DNA of 6,348 nt, from positions 1-6,348 of the forward strand of contig CAMCIX010000097.1 in the NCBI GenBank assembly GCA_945875045.1. Reading direction: 5' to 3'. Source of the stretch: an uncultured Clostridia bacterium (GTDB lineage: Bacteria; Bacillota; Clostridia; Oscillospirales; Acutalibacteraceae). Positions within the stretch are counted from its first letter, which is position 1; every line of letters starts with the position of its first letter. The notes beneath the pieces are model-generated. The model was not told the DNA's origin. It did not search any database and was given only the letters and a program-made list of their open reading frames with translations. Below, one piece after another: positions 1 through 6,186 of the stretch. The translations under genes and the position numbers were made by a program.

Positions 1-16
1 AATATGCAAAAATTTA

Positions 17-45
17 TTGACAAGGCAAGTAGGCGGTGATATAAT
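17..45 (+). promoter_or_regulatory. Sigma-A (housekeeping) promoter of the amino acid ABC operon
   Basis: A perfect -35 box TTGACA (17-22) and a perfect -10 box TATAAT (40-45) are separated by 17 bases. A TG at 37-38 also makes an extended -10 element. Transcription should start near base 52, giving a leader of about 38 bases before the ATG at 90. That is too short for a riboswitch or T-box, so any control is likely at initiation. A small inverted repeat (AATCT 43-47, AGATT 54-58) overlaps the -10 box and start site and could be an operator, but it is short and AT-rich. Confidence 0.9.
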
Positions 46-89
46 CTCTTTATAGATTTCAAAACTAAATTATAAAGGGGCTTTTTAAA

Positions 90-860
90 ATGAAAAACAT
101 CACTAAGCTTATCAGCGTATTAGCCGCTTTGGCTATCGCTCTTATCTGCTGCGGCTGCGGCGCAAAATCTATGACCGCTAAAGAGGGCAAATTAATTATG
201 GCTACCAACGCCGAGTTCCCGCCCTACGAGTACAAGGAAGGCGACAAAATCGTCGGTATCGACGCTGAGGTTGCTAAGCTTATTGCCGACAAATTAGGTC
301 TTGAGCTTGAAATTGCCGACGTTGACTTTGACTCCATTATCCCCGGCGTTCAATCCGGCAAGTACGATATGGGTATGGCGGGTATGACCGTTACCGACGA
401 GAGAAAGGAAAAGGTTAACTTCTCCGATTCCTATGCTACCGGCGTTCAGGTTGTAATCGTTAGGGAGGACAGCGAAATTAAGTCCATCGACGATTTAGAG
501 GGCAAGAAAATTGGCGCTCAGCAGGGTACTACAGGTTATATCTACGCTTCCGACACACCTGAAAACGGCGGCTACGGCGAGGAAAACGTAACAGGCTACC
601 AGAACGGAGCCCTTGCGGTTGAGGCTTTAAAGGGCGGCAAGGTTGACTGCGTTATTATCGACAACGAGCCTGCTAAGGCATATGTTGCCGCAAACGAGGG
701 TCTTAAGATTCTTGACACCGAGTATGTAACCGAGGATTACGCAATCTGCTTTGCTAAGAAAAACACCGAGCTACAGGAAAAAGTTAACGACGCCCTTAAG
801 GAGCTTATCGAAGACGGCTCTGTTAAGAAGGTTGTTGACAAATACATCAAGGCTGACTAA
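90..860 (+). CDS. Amino acid ABC transporter substrate-binding lipoprotein
   Basis: Extracytoplasmic solute-binding protein of family 3 (SBP_bac_3), 256 residues, the usual family length. The N-terminus is a lipoprotein signal: basic start, hydrophobic core (about 8-19) and Cys-rich end, with C23 after Gly22 the most likely lipidated cysteine. The mature domain shows family landmarks: NAEFPPYEY (40-48), GIDAEVAKLIADKLG (56-70), and GMTVTDERKEKVNFS (98-112), whose Arg105 is expected to bind the ligand alpha-carboxylate. IGAQQGTTG follows, then a second-lobe segment VIIDNEPA. It should bind a polar amino acid outside the membrane and deliver it to the permease encoded next. The exact ligand (for example cystine, histidine, arginine or glutamine) cannot be read from sequence. 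The ATG is supported by AAAGGGG at 74-80, nine bases upstream. Its C-ending codons (GGC, GAC, TAC) and consensus promoter suggest high expression. It is followed by a terminator before the permease. Confidence 0.95.
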   Translation: MKNITKLISVLAALAIALICCGCGAKSMTAKEGKLIMATNAEFPPYEYKEGDKIVGIDAEVAKLIADKLGLELEIADVDFDSIIPGVQSGKYDMGMAGMTVTDERKEKVNFSDSYATGVQVVIVREDSEIKSIDDLEGKKIGAQQGTTGYIYASDTPENGGYGEENVTGYQNGALAVEALKGGKVDCVIIDNEPAKAYVAANEGLKILDTEYVTEDYAICFAKKNTELQEKVNDALKELIEDGSVKKVVDKYIKAD

Positions 861-870
861 TTTAAAAATT

Positions 871-900
871 AGGGGCGGTTTTATAACCGCCCTGTTTTTA
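871..900 (+). terminator. Intra-operon hairpin terminator/attenuator between binding protein and permease
   Basis: An 8-bp perfect stem (GGGCGGTT 873-880, AACCGCCC 885-892) with a TTAT loop is followed by GTTTTTA (894-900). This is an intrinsic terminator shape, 10 bases after the binding-protein stop codon. No clear promoter lies in the remaining bases before the permease (923), so read-through probably supplies the downstream genes. The hairpin would then set the excess of binding protein over membrane components and protect the 3' end of the short transcript. Confidence 0.8.
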
Positions 901-907
901 GTATAAG

Positions 908-914
908 AAAGGAG
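908..914 (+). promoter_or_regulatory. Ribosome binding site deciding the TTG start of the permease
   Basis: AAAGGAG lies 8 bases before TTG 923. An ATG at 918-920 is nearer but out of frame with the permease and reaches a stop after six codons, so TTG is the better start. Confidence 0.8.
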
Positions 915-922
915 TTAATGCA

Positions 923-1678
923 TTGGCAGGTATATTAAACGCCCTTTCGGGCTGGTTTGGCTCCATTGCGGACGAGTTCAGGTTCGTTTTTATCGAGGGA
1001 AACCGCTACGAACAGATGATAACGGGCTTTGTAAACACTCTTAAGATTACCTTCGGCGCTTTGATTATCGGTATTGCTATCGGTATAATAGTTGCCGCCG
1101 TGCGTTCTACATACGATAAAAACCGCGACAAAATGCGCCGTCACAAGGGTATCGGGTATTTTATATTAGCGTTTTTAAACGCGGTTTGCAAAATATATTT
1201 AACGGTTATCCGCGGAACGCCGGTTGTCGTTCAGTTAATGATTTCCTACTTTTTAATCTTCGTCTCGGTAAGGGACGGCGTACCGATAGGTATTTTCGCT
1301 TTCGGTATTAATTCGGGCGCATACGTTGCGGAAATATTCCGCGGCGGAATTATGGCGGTCGATAACGGACAGTTTGAGGCGGGGCGCAGTCTGGGACTAA
1401 ACTATCTTCAAACTATGATACATATCGTTATTCCCCAGATGTTCAAAACCGTCCTCCCCACCCTCTGCAACGAGTTTATTGCCCTTTTAAAGGAAACCTC
1501 GGTTGCGGGCTATGTGGGCGTTGTGGATCTTACCAAGGCGGGCAACTCCATTGCGGGGCGCACCTATTCCTATTTTATGCCGCTTATCACCGTAGCCGCC
1601 ATTTATCTTGTTTTAGTTATGATTTTAACCTGGCTTGTCGGAAAGCTTGAAAGGAGGCTGCGCACAAGTGACCACTAA
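923..1678 (+). CDS. Amino acid ABC transporter permease (HisM/GlnP type)
   Basis: Integral membrane subunit of a polar amino acid importer, 251 residues, BPD_transp_1 fold. The first core helix is at about 39-62 ([12 protein letters not shown] onward). The conserved [11 protein letters not shown] segment is at 95-105, [13 protein letters not shown] at 131-143, and the EAA loop that docks the ATPase begins at Glu152 ([10 protein letters not shown]). The last helix is near residues 220-240, before a basic tail. A charged stretch (about 65-75) plus an extra segment between the first and second core helices makes this loop longer than I expect for compact members of the family. The start is TTG, chosen because of AAAGGAG at 908-914. 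With a single permease gene, a homodimer is likely. Its 3' end overlaps the ATPase start by 11 bases, which suggests coupled translation. Confidence 0.93.
   Translation: MAGILNALSGWFGSIADEFRFVFIEGNRYEQMITGFVNTLKITFGALIIGIAIGIIVAAVRSTYDKNRDKMRRHKGIGYFILAFLNAVCKIYLTVIRGTPVVVQLMISYFLIFVSVRDGVPIGIFAFGINSGAYVAEIFRGGIMAVDNGQFEAGRSLGLNYLQTMIHIVIPQMFKTVLPTLCNEFIALLKETSVAGYVGVVDLTKAGNSIAGRTYSYFMPLITVAAIYLVLVMILTWLVGKLERRLRTSDH
1650..1657 (+). promoter_or_regulatory. Ribosome binding site deciding the GTG start of the ATPase
   Basis: AAAGGAGG, inside the permease coding end, lies 10 bases before GTG 1668. The alternative in-frame TTG at 1635 lies upstream of this site and has no comparable one of its own, so the 246-residue product is preferred. 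Confidence 0.82.
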
Positions 1679-2408
1679 CGAGGTGCTTATCAAAACCGAA
1701 AATCTTCAAAAATCCTTCGGCAAAATCGAGGTTTTAAAGGGTATTAATACCGAGATAAAAAAGGGCGAGGTTGTGGTTATAATCGGACCTTCGGGCTCGG
1801 GGAAATCCACCTTTTTGCGCACCCTCAATCTCCTTGAGGAGCCGACGGGCGGGCATATTTACTTTGAGGGAACCGACATTACCGACCCAAAAGTAAACAT
1901 AAATCTCCACCGACAGAAGATGGGAATGGTTTTCCAGCAGTTTAACCTTTTTCCCAATATGACGGTGCTTAAAAATATGACAATCGCTCCTGTTAAGCTA
2001 AAAAAAGCCACAAAGGCAGAGGCGGAGGAGCGCGCCCTCTCCTTGCTTGACCGAGTAGGACTCAAGGACCGCGCAAACGCCTACCCCTCCCAGCTTTCGG
2101 GAGGACAAAAGCAACGTGTTGCAATAGTCCGCGCGCTATGTATGCAGCCCGACGTAATGCTGTTTGACGAGCCGACCTCCGCCCTCGACCCCGAAATGGT
2201 CGGCGAGGTGCTGGACGTTATGAAGGCGCTCGCCACAGACGGTATGACAATGGCGGTCGTAACCCACGAAATGGGCTTTGCAAGAGAGGTCGCCGACCGC
2301 GTACTCTTTATCGATCAGGGAATTATTATGGAGGAAGGCACTCCCGAGGAGGTCTTCAGCAACCCCAAAAGCCCCAGACTAAAGGACTTTTTAGGCAAGG
2401 TCATTTAA
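1668..2408 (+). CDS. Amino acid ABC transporter ATP-binding protein (GlnQ/HisP type)
   Basis: Cytoplasmic ATPase subunit that powers the importer; 246 residues from the GTG start, typical for the polar amino acid uptake ATPases. All nucleotide-binding motifs are intact: Walker [10 protein letters not shown] (40-48), Q-loop [10 protein letters not shown] (87-96), signature LSGGQKQR (143-150), Walker B VMLFDEP (163-169) with Glu168, D-loop SALD (171-174) and switch His200 in VVTHEMGFA. The Q-loop and the [15 protein letters not shown] segment are characteristic of this subfamily. The C-terminus (GTPEEVF, then a short basic end) has no extra regulatory domain such as the NIL domain of methionine importers. 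The gene overlaps the permease by 11 bases and is followed 16 bases later by a strong terminator, closing the operon. An in-frame TTG at 1635 would add 11 residues but is less likely. Confidence 0.95.
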   Translation: MTTNEVLIKTENLQKSFGKIEVLKGINTEIKKGEVVVIIGPSGSGKSTFLRTLNLLEEPTGGHIYFEGTDITDPKVNINLHRQKMGMVFQQFNLFPNMTVLKNMTIAPVKLKKATKAEAEERALSLLDRVGLKDRANAYPSQLSGGQKQRVAIVRALCMQPDVMLFDEPTSALDPEMVGEVLDVMKALATDGMTMAVVTHEMGFAREVADRVLFIDQGIIMEEGTPEEVFSNPKSPRLKDFLGKVI

Positions 2409-2424
2409 AAATAGAAAATTATAT

Positions 2425-2461
2425 CGGTGGCAGTTGACAGTCAATTGCCGCCGTTCTTTTT
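2425..2461 (+). terminator. Strong intrinsic terminator ending the ABC importer operon
   Basis: A 13-bp stem (2425-2437 with 2441-2453), interrupted only by two G-U type pairs, closes a CAG loop and is followed by TTCTTTTT (2454-2461). It separates the transporter operon from the acyltransferase operon. It also argues against any protein start inside it, such as the TTG at 2434. Confidence 0.92.
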
Positions 2462-2482
2462 ATGTAGAAAAATTTATTTTCT

Positions 2483-2510
2483 TGTCACCTTTTAAATTGT
2501 CTAATCGTCT
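2483..2510 (+). promoter_or_regulatory. Candidate ECF-type promoter of the acyltransferase-sigma operon
   Basis: TGTCAC (2483-2488) followed directly by CTTTT resembles the TGAAAC plus T-run -35 region of Bacillus ECF promoters. CGTCT (2506-2510) matches the CGTC -10 element, with a spacer of 17 bases. Transcription would start around 2517, giving a leader of about 25 bases before the ribosome site and TTG 2542. The same region read as a sigma-A promoter has a fair -35 (TTGTCA 2482-2487) but no acceptable -10 at normal spacing. The match is partial (4 of 6 in the -35), so this is inference supported by the ECF sigma gene downstream. Confidence 0.5.
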
Positions 2511-2527
2511 TTATATTGAGAAAGCAA

Positions 2528-2534
2528 AAGGCGG
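2528..2534 (+). promoter_or_regulatory. Ribosome binding site deciding the TTG start of the MBOAT gene
   Basis: AAGGCGG, one mismatch from AAGGAGG, lies 7 bases before TTG 2542. This start gives the N-terminus MVFSSLRFIF, the typical beginning of AlgI-like MBOAT proteins. Confidence 0.72.
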
Positions 2535-2541
2535 TGCAGTT

Positions 2542-3936
2542 TTGGTATTCAGCAGTTTACGGTTTATATTCATTTTCATTCCGATTTTTTTCATATTATA
2601 CTATACCGCGCCCTATCGGTTAAAAAACCTTATTCTCTTAATAGGAAGCTTATGTTTTTATTTTATAGGTGCGCTTGAAAATCCGTCGCATTTTGCGATT
2701 TTTATTATAAGCATAATTGCCGACTGGTTCGCCGCGCTGTTAATTGAAAAATATCCATTAAGAAAAAAAGTATTTCTTACCACAAGCATTGCTTTTCATC
2801 TGATAAGCCTTTGCGTATTCAAATATTTAGGATTCTTTCTGCAAGAGCTAAACCGTTCGTTTCCGAGCCTCGGAATTACCGCGGACATAGTCCTTCCGAT
2901 CGGTATTTCGTTTTATACCTTTCAGGGTATTTCCTATGTTGCGGACGTTTACAAAGGAAAAGTAAAAGCGGAAAAAAGTCTGCTTAACTTTGCGGTATAT
3001 ATTTCAATGTTCGAGCAGCTTATCGCGGGACCTATTGTTACATACGATAAGGTACGAACAGAACTGCGACACAGAAAAATATCCTTTAATGCCGTCTTAA
3101 GCGGAATAGGCACCTTTGTTTTCGGTTTAGGACTTAAGGTGCTCCTTGCCAACCCGCTCGGAAAGCTGTGGTCGCAGGTATTAGCCATCGGCTTTGAAAG
3201 CATATCCGCTCCGCTTGCCTGGATAGCAATTACAGCTTTTTCCTTTCAAATATACTTTGATTTTTTCGGTTATTCACTAATGGCGCTGGGACTTGGAAAA
3301 ATGTTAGGCTTTAAACTGCCTAAGAATTTCAACCACCCGTATCTAAGCCTTACAATGACAGAATTTTGGCGACGATGGCATATCACCCTTGGAACCTGGT
3401 TCCGAGAATATGTCTATATTCCTTTAGGAGGAAACAAAAAAGGAAAAATTTCGGAGCTAAGAAATTTGCTTGCGGTTTGGCTGTTAACGGGAATCTGGCA
3501 CGGCGCGGGTTATAATTATTTACTGTGGGGAGCTTCGCTTTTTGCTGTGATAGCCATTGAAAAATTTCTTATAGGTGAATATCTAAACCGTCATCCGCTC
3601 TTAGGTCATATTTATATGCTTTTTCTGATACCTGTTACCTGGGCGATATTCGCAATAGAAGATATAAACAGTCTCGGTATTTTTTTTAGCCGTCTTTTTC
3701 CGTTTTTCGGGCAGGGAGTCTGGTCTGTATTCAGGTACGATTACTTAAAATATCTTAAGCTGTATTTCCCGTTTTTTATCGCAGGAATACTGTTTTCAAC
3801 AAAGCTGCCCTACAATATTTTTAAACATATTAATAACCGCGCCGTTATTTCGCTTTTGCTCTCTGCCGTATTTGCCGCAAGTGTTTACTGTATGTACCGC
3901 GGGCTTGACGACCCTTTTTTATATTTCAGATTTTGA
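2542..3936 (+). CDS. MBOAT-family membrane-bound O-acyltransferase (AlgI/PatA/DltB-like)
   Basis: Polytopic membrane protein of 464 residues, the usual AlgI-type length, with about ten hydrophobic segments. MBOAT proteins of this branch move acyl groups (usually acetyl) across the membrane for transfer to extracellular polysaccharides or wall polymers. Landmarks: MVFSSLRFIFIF at the N-terminus, PIGISFYTFQGISYVADVY near 120-138, the family core TEFWRRWHITLGTWFREY with His280, YIPLGGN just after, and GIWHGAGYNYLLWG with His320, the expected catalytic histidine. Both conserved histidines are present, so the enzyme looks active. An in-frame TTG at 2434 would add 36 residues but lies in the upstream terminator. 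The gene is followed 12 bases later by an SGNH lipoprotein gene, the partner type seen in two-protein O-acetylation systems. No DltA or DltC gene is nearby, so D-alanylation is less likely than O-acetylation. The acceptor polymer is unknown. Confidence 0.92.
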   Translation: MVFSSLRFIFIFIPIFFILYYTAPYRLKNLILLIGSLCFYFIGALENPSHFAIFIISIIADWFAALLIEKYPLRKKVFLTTSIAFHLISLCVFKYLGFFLQELNRSFPSLGITADIVLPIGISFYTFQGISYVADVYKGKVKAEKSLLNFAVYISMFEQLIAGPIVTYDKVRTELRHRKISFNAVLSGIGTFVFGLGLKVLLANPLGKLWSQVLAIGFESISAPLAWIAITAFSFQIYFDFFGYSLMALGLGKMLGFKLPKNFNHPYLSLTMTEFWRRWHITLGTWFREYVYIPLGGNKKGKISELRNLLAVWLLTGIWHGAGYNYLLWGASLFAVIAIEKFLIGEYLNRHPLLGHIYMLFLIPVTWAIFAIEDINSLGIFFSRLFPFFGQGVWSVFRYDYLKYLKLYFPFFIAGILFSTKLPYNIFKHINNRAVISLLLSAVFAASVYCMYRGLDDPFLYFRF

Positions 3937-3948
3937 GAGGTAATTACA

Positions 3949-4773
3949 ATGAAAAATAAAAATTATATTACGCTGTTGTCACTGGTTGTTTTAATTGCCG
4001 CCGTTTTGCTGTTTGCGGCGTGTCGAAAAACAGAGCATCAAATTCCCTCCGATAATAAGGACGCCACACTCGAATCAAGCAATATTTCCGAAGCTTCTTC
4101 AGCTGTATCCGAAACAAGCTTACCCGACAATGAAAGCTCTTCCGCTCAAACCGCACCGTCACAGGTGGAGAGCATAGAATCTAAAGCACCCGAAGCCTCA
4201 TTAAGCGGCTCGCTCTTTATAGGCGATTCAAGAACGGTAGGACTTATGGAATACAGCGGTCTTGAAAACACGGATTTCTTCTGCTCTGTAGGAATGAGCG
4301 TATATAACATTCATAAAAAGCCCGTTTCGGTTCCTAATGTGGGAAAAGTGACCTTAACAGAGTTGCTAAGCGGGAAAAGCTATGATAAAATATATATAAT
4401 GCTCGGAGTAAACGAGCTTGGATATAAGACCGAAAGCACGCTTGCAAAATATAAAGAATTACTTGCGCTGATAAAGGAAAAGCAGGCAGAGGCCGCTGTG
4501 TTTATCGAAGCAAATCTGCACGTCACGAAAAGCCGCTCCGATAAAGACGGGGTAGTAAACAACGCCTCCATTGACAGCTTTAACAATGAGCTTGCTAAGC
4601 TTGCAGACGGGAAAAAAGTATTTTATATTAACGCCAATCCCGTATTTGACGACGGTTACGGGAATCTTTCGGCTGATAAGTCGGAGGACGGCACACATTT
4701 ATATGCAAAATATTACGCAGAATGGAGTAAATGGATTGCAGACAAAACCGCGTCGCTTGCCGGGGAGGGCTGA
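3949..4773 (+). CDS. SGNH/GDSL hydrolase-fold lipoprotein, probable extracellular O-acyltransferase partner
   Basis: 274 residues. The N-terminal helix (about 7-22) ends in a lipobox FAAC with Cys25, so the protein should be anchored on the outer face of the membrane. A Ser/Glu/Pro-rich, low-complexity linker (about 33-87) spaces the catalytic domain from the membrane. The domain carries the four SGNH blocks: FIGDSRTVG with nucleophile Ser94, Gly115 in SVGMSV, Asn155 in MLGVNELGY (GxNE where many relatives have GxND), and DGTHL with Asp247 and His250. In AlgJ/AlgX, PatB and DltD systems, an SGNH or related protein works with an MBOAT partner to place the acyl group on the extracellular polymer. 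The same role is inferred here from the gene order. A simple esterase that removes acyl groups is the alternative. The ATG is supported by GAGAGGT at 3935-3941. The sigma-factor start follows 2 bases after its stop. Confidence 0.88.
   Translation: MKNKNYITLLSLVVLIAAVLLFAACRKTEHQIPSDNKDATLESSNISEASSAVSETSLPDNESSSAQTAPSQVESIESKAPEASLSGSLFIGDSRTVGLMEYSGLENTDFFCSVGMSVYNIHKKPVSVPNVGKVTLTELLSGKSYDKIYIMLGVNELGYKTESTLAKYKELLALIKEKQAEAAVFIEANLHVTKSRSDKDGVVNNASIDSFNNELAKLADGKKVFYINANPVFDDGYGNLSADKSEDGTHLYAKYYAEWSKWIADKTASLAGEG
4762..4769 (+). promoter_or_regulatory. Ribosome binding site deciding the TTG start of the sigma factor
   Basis: GGGGAGGG, within the last codons of the SGNH gene, lies 6 bases before TTG 4776. 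It favours this start over the in-frame TTG at 4731, which would add 15 non-conserved residues deep inside the upstream gene. Confidence 0.75.
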
Positions 4774-4775
4774 TT

Positions 4776-5261
4776 TTGATTGATAAAGACCGCTTTTGCG
4801 AGGAGATAAGGCTTTGCGAAAAGGCGATGTATTATGTGGCTTTTTCGGTAACGGGCAGCAATGACGACGCCGCAGAAATTATTAGCGAAGCCATATACCG
4901 CGCTTATAAAAATTTGGATTCGTTAAAAAACGAGGGCGCGTTTAAGGCATGGATACTCCGTATTGTCCATAATACAGCGGTTGAGACGGTTCGCAAGAAC
5001 TCAAAAATCATACCGTTAGAGGAAAACAACCACAGCTTTTACTGTGAAGATGAGAACCTTACCGAAAGGCTTGATCTGCAAAATGCAGTCAATCGGCTCA
5101 AACAGCCCTACCGTACTGTTGTAGTGCTCTTTTATTACGAAAATCTTTCGGCGGCTGAAATTGCAAAAATCACCGATTCAAACGTCGCCGCAGTAAAAAA
5201 ACAGCTCTCCAGAGCAAGAAATATGCTTCGCGAGAGCCTAAAGGAGGATTTTAATCAATGA
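4776..5261 (+). CDS. sigV: ECF (group 4) RNA polymerase sigma factor, SigV-like
   Basis: A 161-residue sigma-70 family protein with only regions 2 and 4, close in size to B. subtilis SigV. Region 2 (about 16-76) binds core polymerase and the -10 element. It includes DDAAEIISEAIYRAYKNL (30-47) and the promoter-melting segment FKAWILRIVHNTAVETVRK (56-74). A short acidic linker (about 80-97) joins it to region 4 (about 98-153), whose helix-turn-helix (LSAAEIAKITDSNVAAVKKQ, 124-143) reads the -35 element. The start is TTG, just after the SGNH stop codon. The stop overlaps the anti-sigma ATG as ATGA, which typically keeps the two proteins balanced. The SigV name rests mainly on the RsiV-like partner; the ECF class is much surer than the subgroup. 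It probably activates its own operon from the candidate promoter at 2483-2510. Confidence 0.88.
   Translation: MIDKDRFCEEIRLCEKAMYYVAFSVTGSNDDAAEIISEAIYRAYKNLDSLKNEGAFKAWILRIVHNTAVETVRKNSKIIPLEENNHSFYCEDENLTERLDLQNAVNRLKQPYRTVVVLFYYENLSAAEIAKITDSNVAAVKKQLSRARNMLRESLKEDFNQ
5240..5247 (+). promoter_or_regulatory. Ribosome binding site of the anti-sigma gene, inside the sigma gene
   Basis: AAAGGAGG lies 10 bases before ATG 5258 and within the sigma-factor coding end. Together with the ATGA overlap this fits coupled translation of sigma and anti-sigma. Confidence 0.8.
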
Positions 5262-6151
5262 ATGATTTTGATAAGTATATAAAAAGCATGGCTTCTGAGG
5301 AAAATACCGATATTCCCGATTCTGTCAAAAATAAAATAGAGGAAACCCTTGCAGCTCTCCCGGAAAAGAATATCCACATAAAAAAAACGAAAATATTACC
5401 GCGAATAGCCGCCACCGCCGCTTGCTTTATATTCGTTATATTTTTCTTGCTTCCTAATGTAAGCGTCGCGTATGCCGAGGCATTTGAGGAAATACCCATT
5501 ATCGGACGGCTTATTAAGGTAATCACGGTAAGAAATTATTTTTATTCCGACGATTATCACGAAATGGATATTGACGTTCCTAAGGTCAGCGGAGAAGACG
5601 GGGACGCGGCGGATTATATAAATAATGATGTGAACAAGCTTACAGATACCTTAGTAAAGCAGTTCTATAAAGACCTTGACAGCATAGGCGACAGCGGACA
5701 CAGCTCAATTTATGTCGATTATGAAACCGTTACAAACACCGAAAGTTGGTTTACGCTGAAAATGAGGGTGCACGAAGCCGCCGGAAGCAGTAATACCTAT
5801 TATAAATATTATCATATAGACAAAAAGAGCGGAAAAATTATTAAGCTTTCCGATTTATCGGAAGACGAAGGCTTTTTCGAAACCTTGGAAAAGGAAATCA
5901 GGCAGCAAATGCGAAGTCAGATGGACAACGACAGCAATAAGATTTATTGGCTGGACGACAGCGTTATCGGCAAGGACTATGTGGCATTAACTCCCGAGCA
6001 TAATTTCTTTTGGAATGAAAACGGCGATTTGGTAATCGTGTTTGACAAATATGAGGTTGCGCCGGGCGCTATGGGAACACCTGAATTTACTGTTGATAAA
6101 GCACTTATCAGCGATATGCTAAAAAGTGAATACAAAAATATGCCTTTTTAA
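5258..6151 (+). CDS. rsiV: RsiV-like transmembrane anti-sigma factor with DUF3298 sensor domain
   Basis: 297 residues, similar in size to B. subtilis RsiV. A cytoplasmic segment (1-48) should hold the sigma factor; it lacks the zinc HxxxCxxC motif of ZAS anti-sigmas. One membrane helix (about 50-66) is followed by VSVAYAEAFEE, where AYA (71-73) is a plausible signal-peptidase site, then the family segment IPIIGRLIKVITVRNY (79-94). The outer domain carries DUF3298-type features: KKSGKIIKLSDL (189-200) before FFETLEKEIRQQM, and FFWNENGDLVIVFDKYEVAP (250-269). In B. subtilis, RsiV binds lysozyme directly with this domain and is then cut by signal peptidase and the site-2 protease RasP, freeing SigV. 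The same mechanism is inferred here. Whether the ligand is lysozyme or another envelope signal is not decided by sequence. It is the last gene of the operon and is followed by a hairpin at 6157-6182. Confidence 0.87.
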   Translation: MNDFDKYIKSMASEENTDIPDSVKNKIEETLAALPEKNIHIKKTKILPRIAATAACFIFVIFFLLPNVSVAYAEAFEEIPIIGRLIKVITVRNYFYSDDYHEMDIDVPKVSGEDGDAADYINNDVNKLTDTLVKQFYKDLDSIGDSGHSSIYVDYETVTNTESWFTLKMRVHEAAGSSNTYYKYYHIDKKSGKIIKLSDLSEDEGFFETLEKEIRQQMRSQMDNDSNKIYWLDDSVIGKDYVALTPEHNFFWNENGDLVIVFDKYEVAPGAMGTPEFTVDKALISDMLKSEYKNMPF

Positions 6152-6156
6152 CGCAA

Positions 6157-6182
6157 AACGGAGCGGCAAAGACCGCTCCGTT
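6157..6182. terminator. Bidirectional hairpin terminator between convergent genes
   Basis: A perfect 10-bp stem (AACGGAGCGG 6157-6166, CCGCTCCGTT 6173-6182) encloses the loop CAAAGA. It lies 5 bases after the anti-sigma stop and 4 bases after the end of the minus-strand gene. The flanking T-runs are short on both strands (TTAAATTTAT on plus, TTTTGCGTT on minus), so termination may be moderate in each direction. Confidence 0.75.
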
Positions 6183-6186
6183 AAAT

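Noticed and set aside
935..1144. Minus-strand open frame inside the permease gene
   Set aside because: It is fully contained in a conserved permease coding region, with no ribosome site or recognisable protein.
1635..1667. TTG start adding 11 residues to the ATPase
   Set aside because: The strong AAAGGAGG at 1650-1657 lies downstream of it and serves GTG 1668; the extra residues are only permease sequence read in another frame.
2482..2517. Sigma-A promoter using TTGTCA (2482-2487) and TATATT (2512-2517)
   Set aside because: The spacer would be 24 bases, far outside the working range, and no other -10 fits; the ECF reading explains both elements better.
2434..2541. In-frame TTG extension adding 36 residues to the MBOAT protein
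   Set aside because: It begins inside the terminator stem, has no ribosome site, and the added residues are not the usual MBOAT N-terminus, whereas MVFSSLRF from 2542 is.
3968..4698. Several short open frames on both strands within the SGNH gene
   Set aside because: They overlap a well-supported gene in other frames, lack ribosome sites and show no family motifs.
2542..4773. Teichoic acid D-alanylation (DltB/DltD) pair
   Set aside because: There is no DltA ligase or DltC carrier gene nearby, and the SGNH protein is a tethered lipoprotein with clear GDS...DGTH blocks rather than a recognisable DltD. Not excluded entirely.
4731..4775. TTG start adding 15 residues to the sigma factor
   Set aside because: It lies inside the SGNH gene without a good ribosome site; the GGGGAGGG at 4762-4769 points to TTG 4776.
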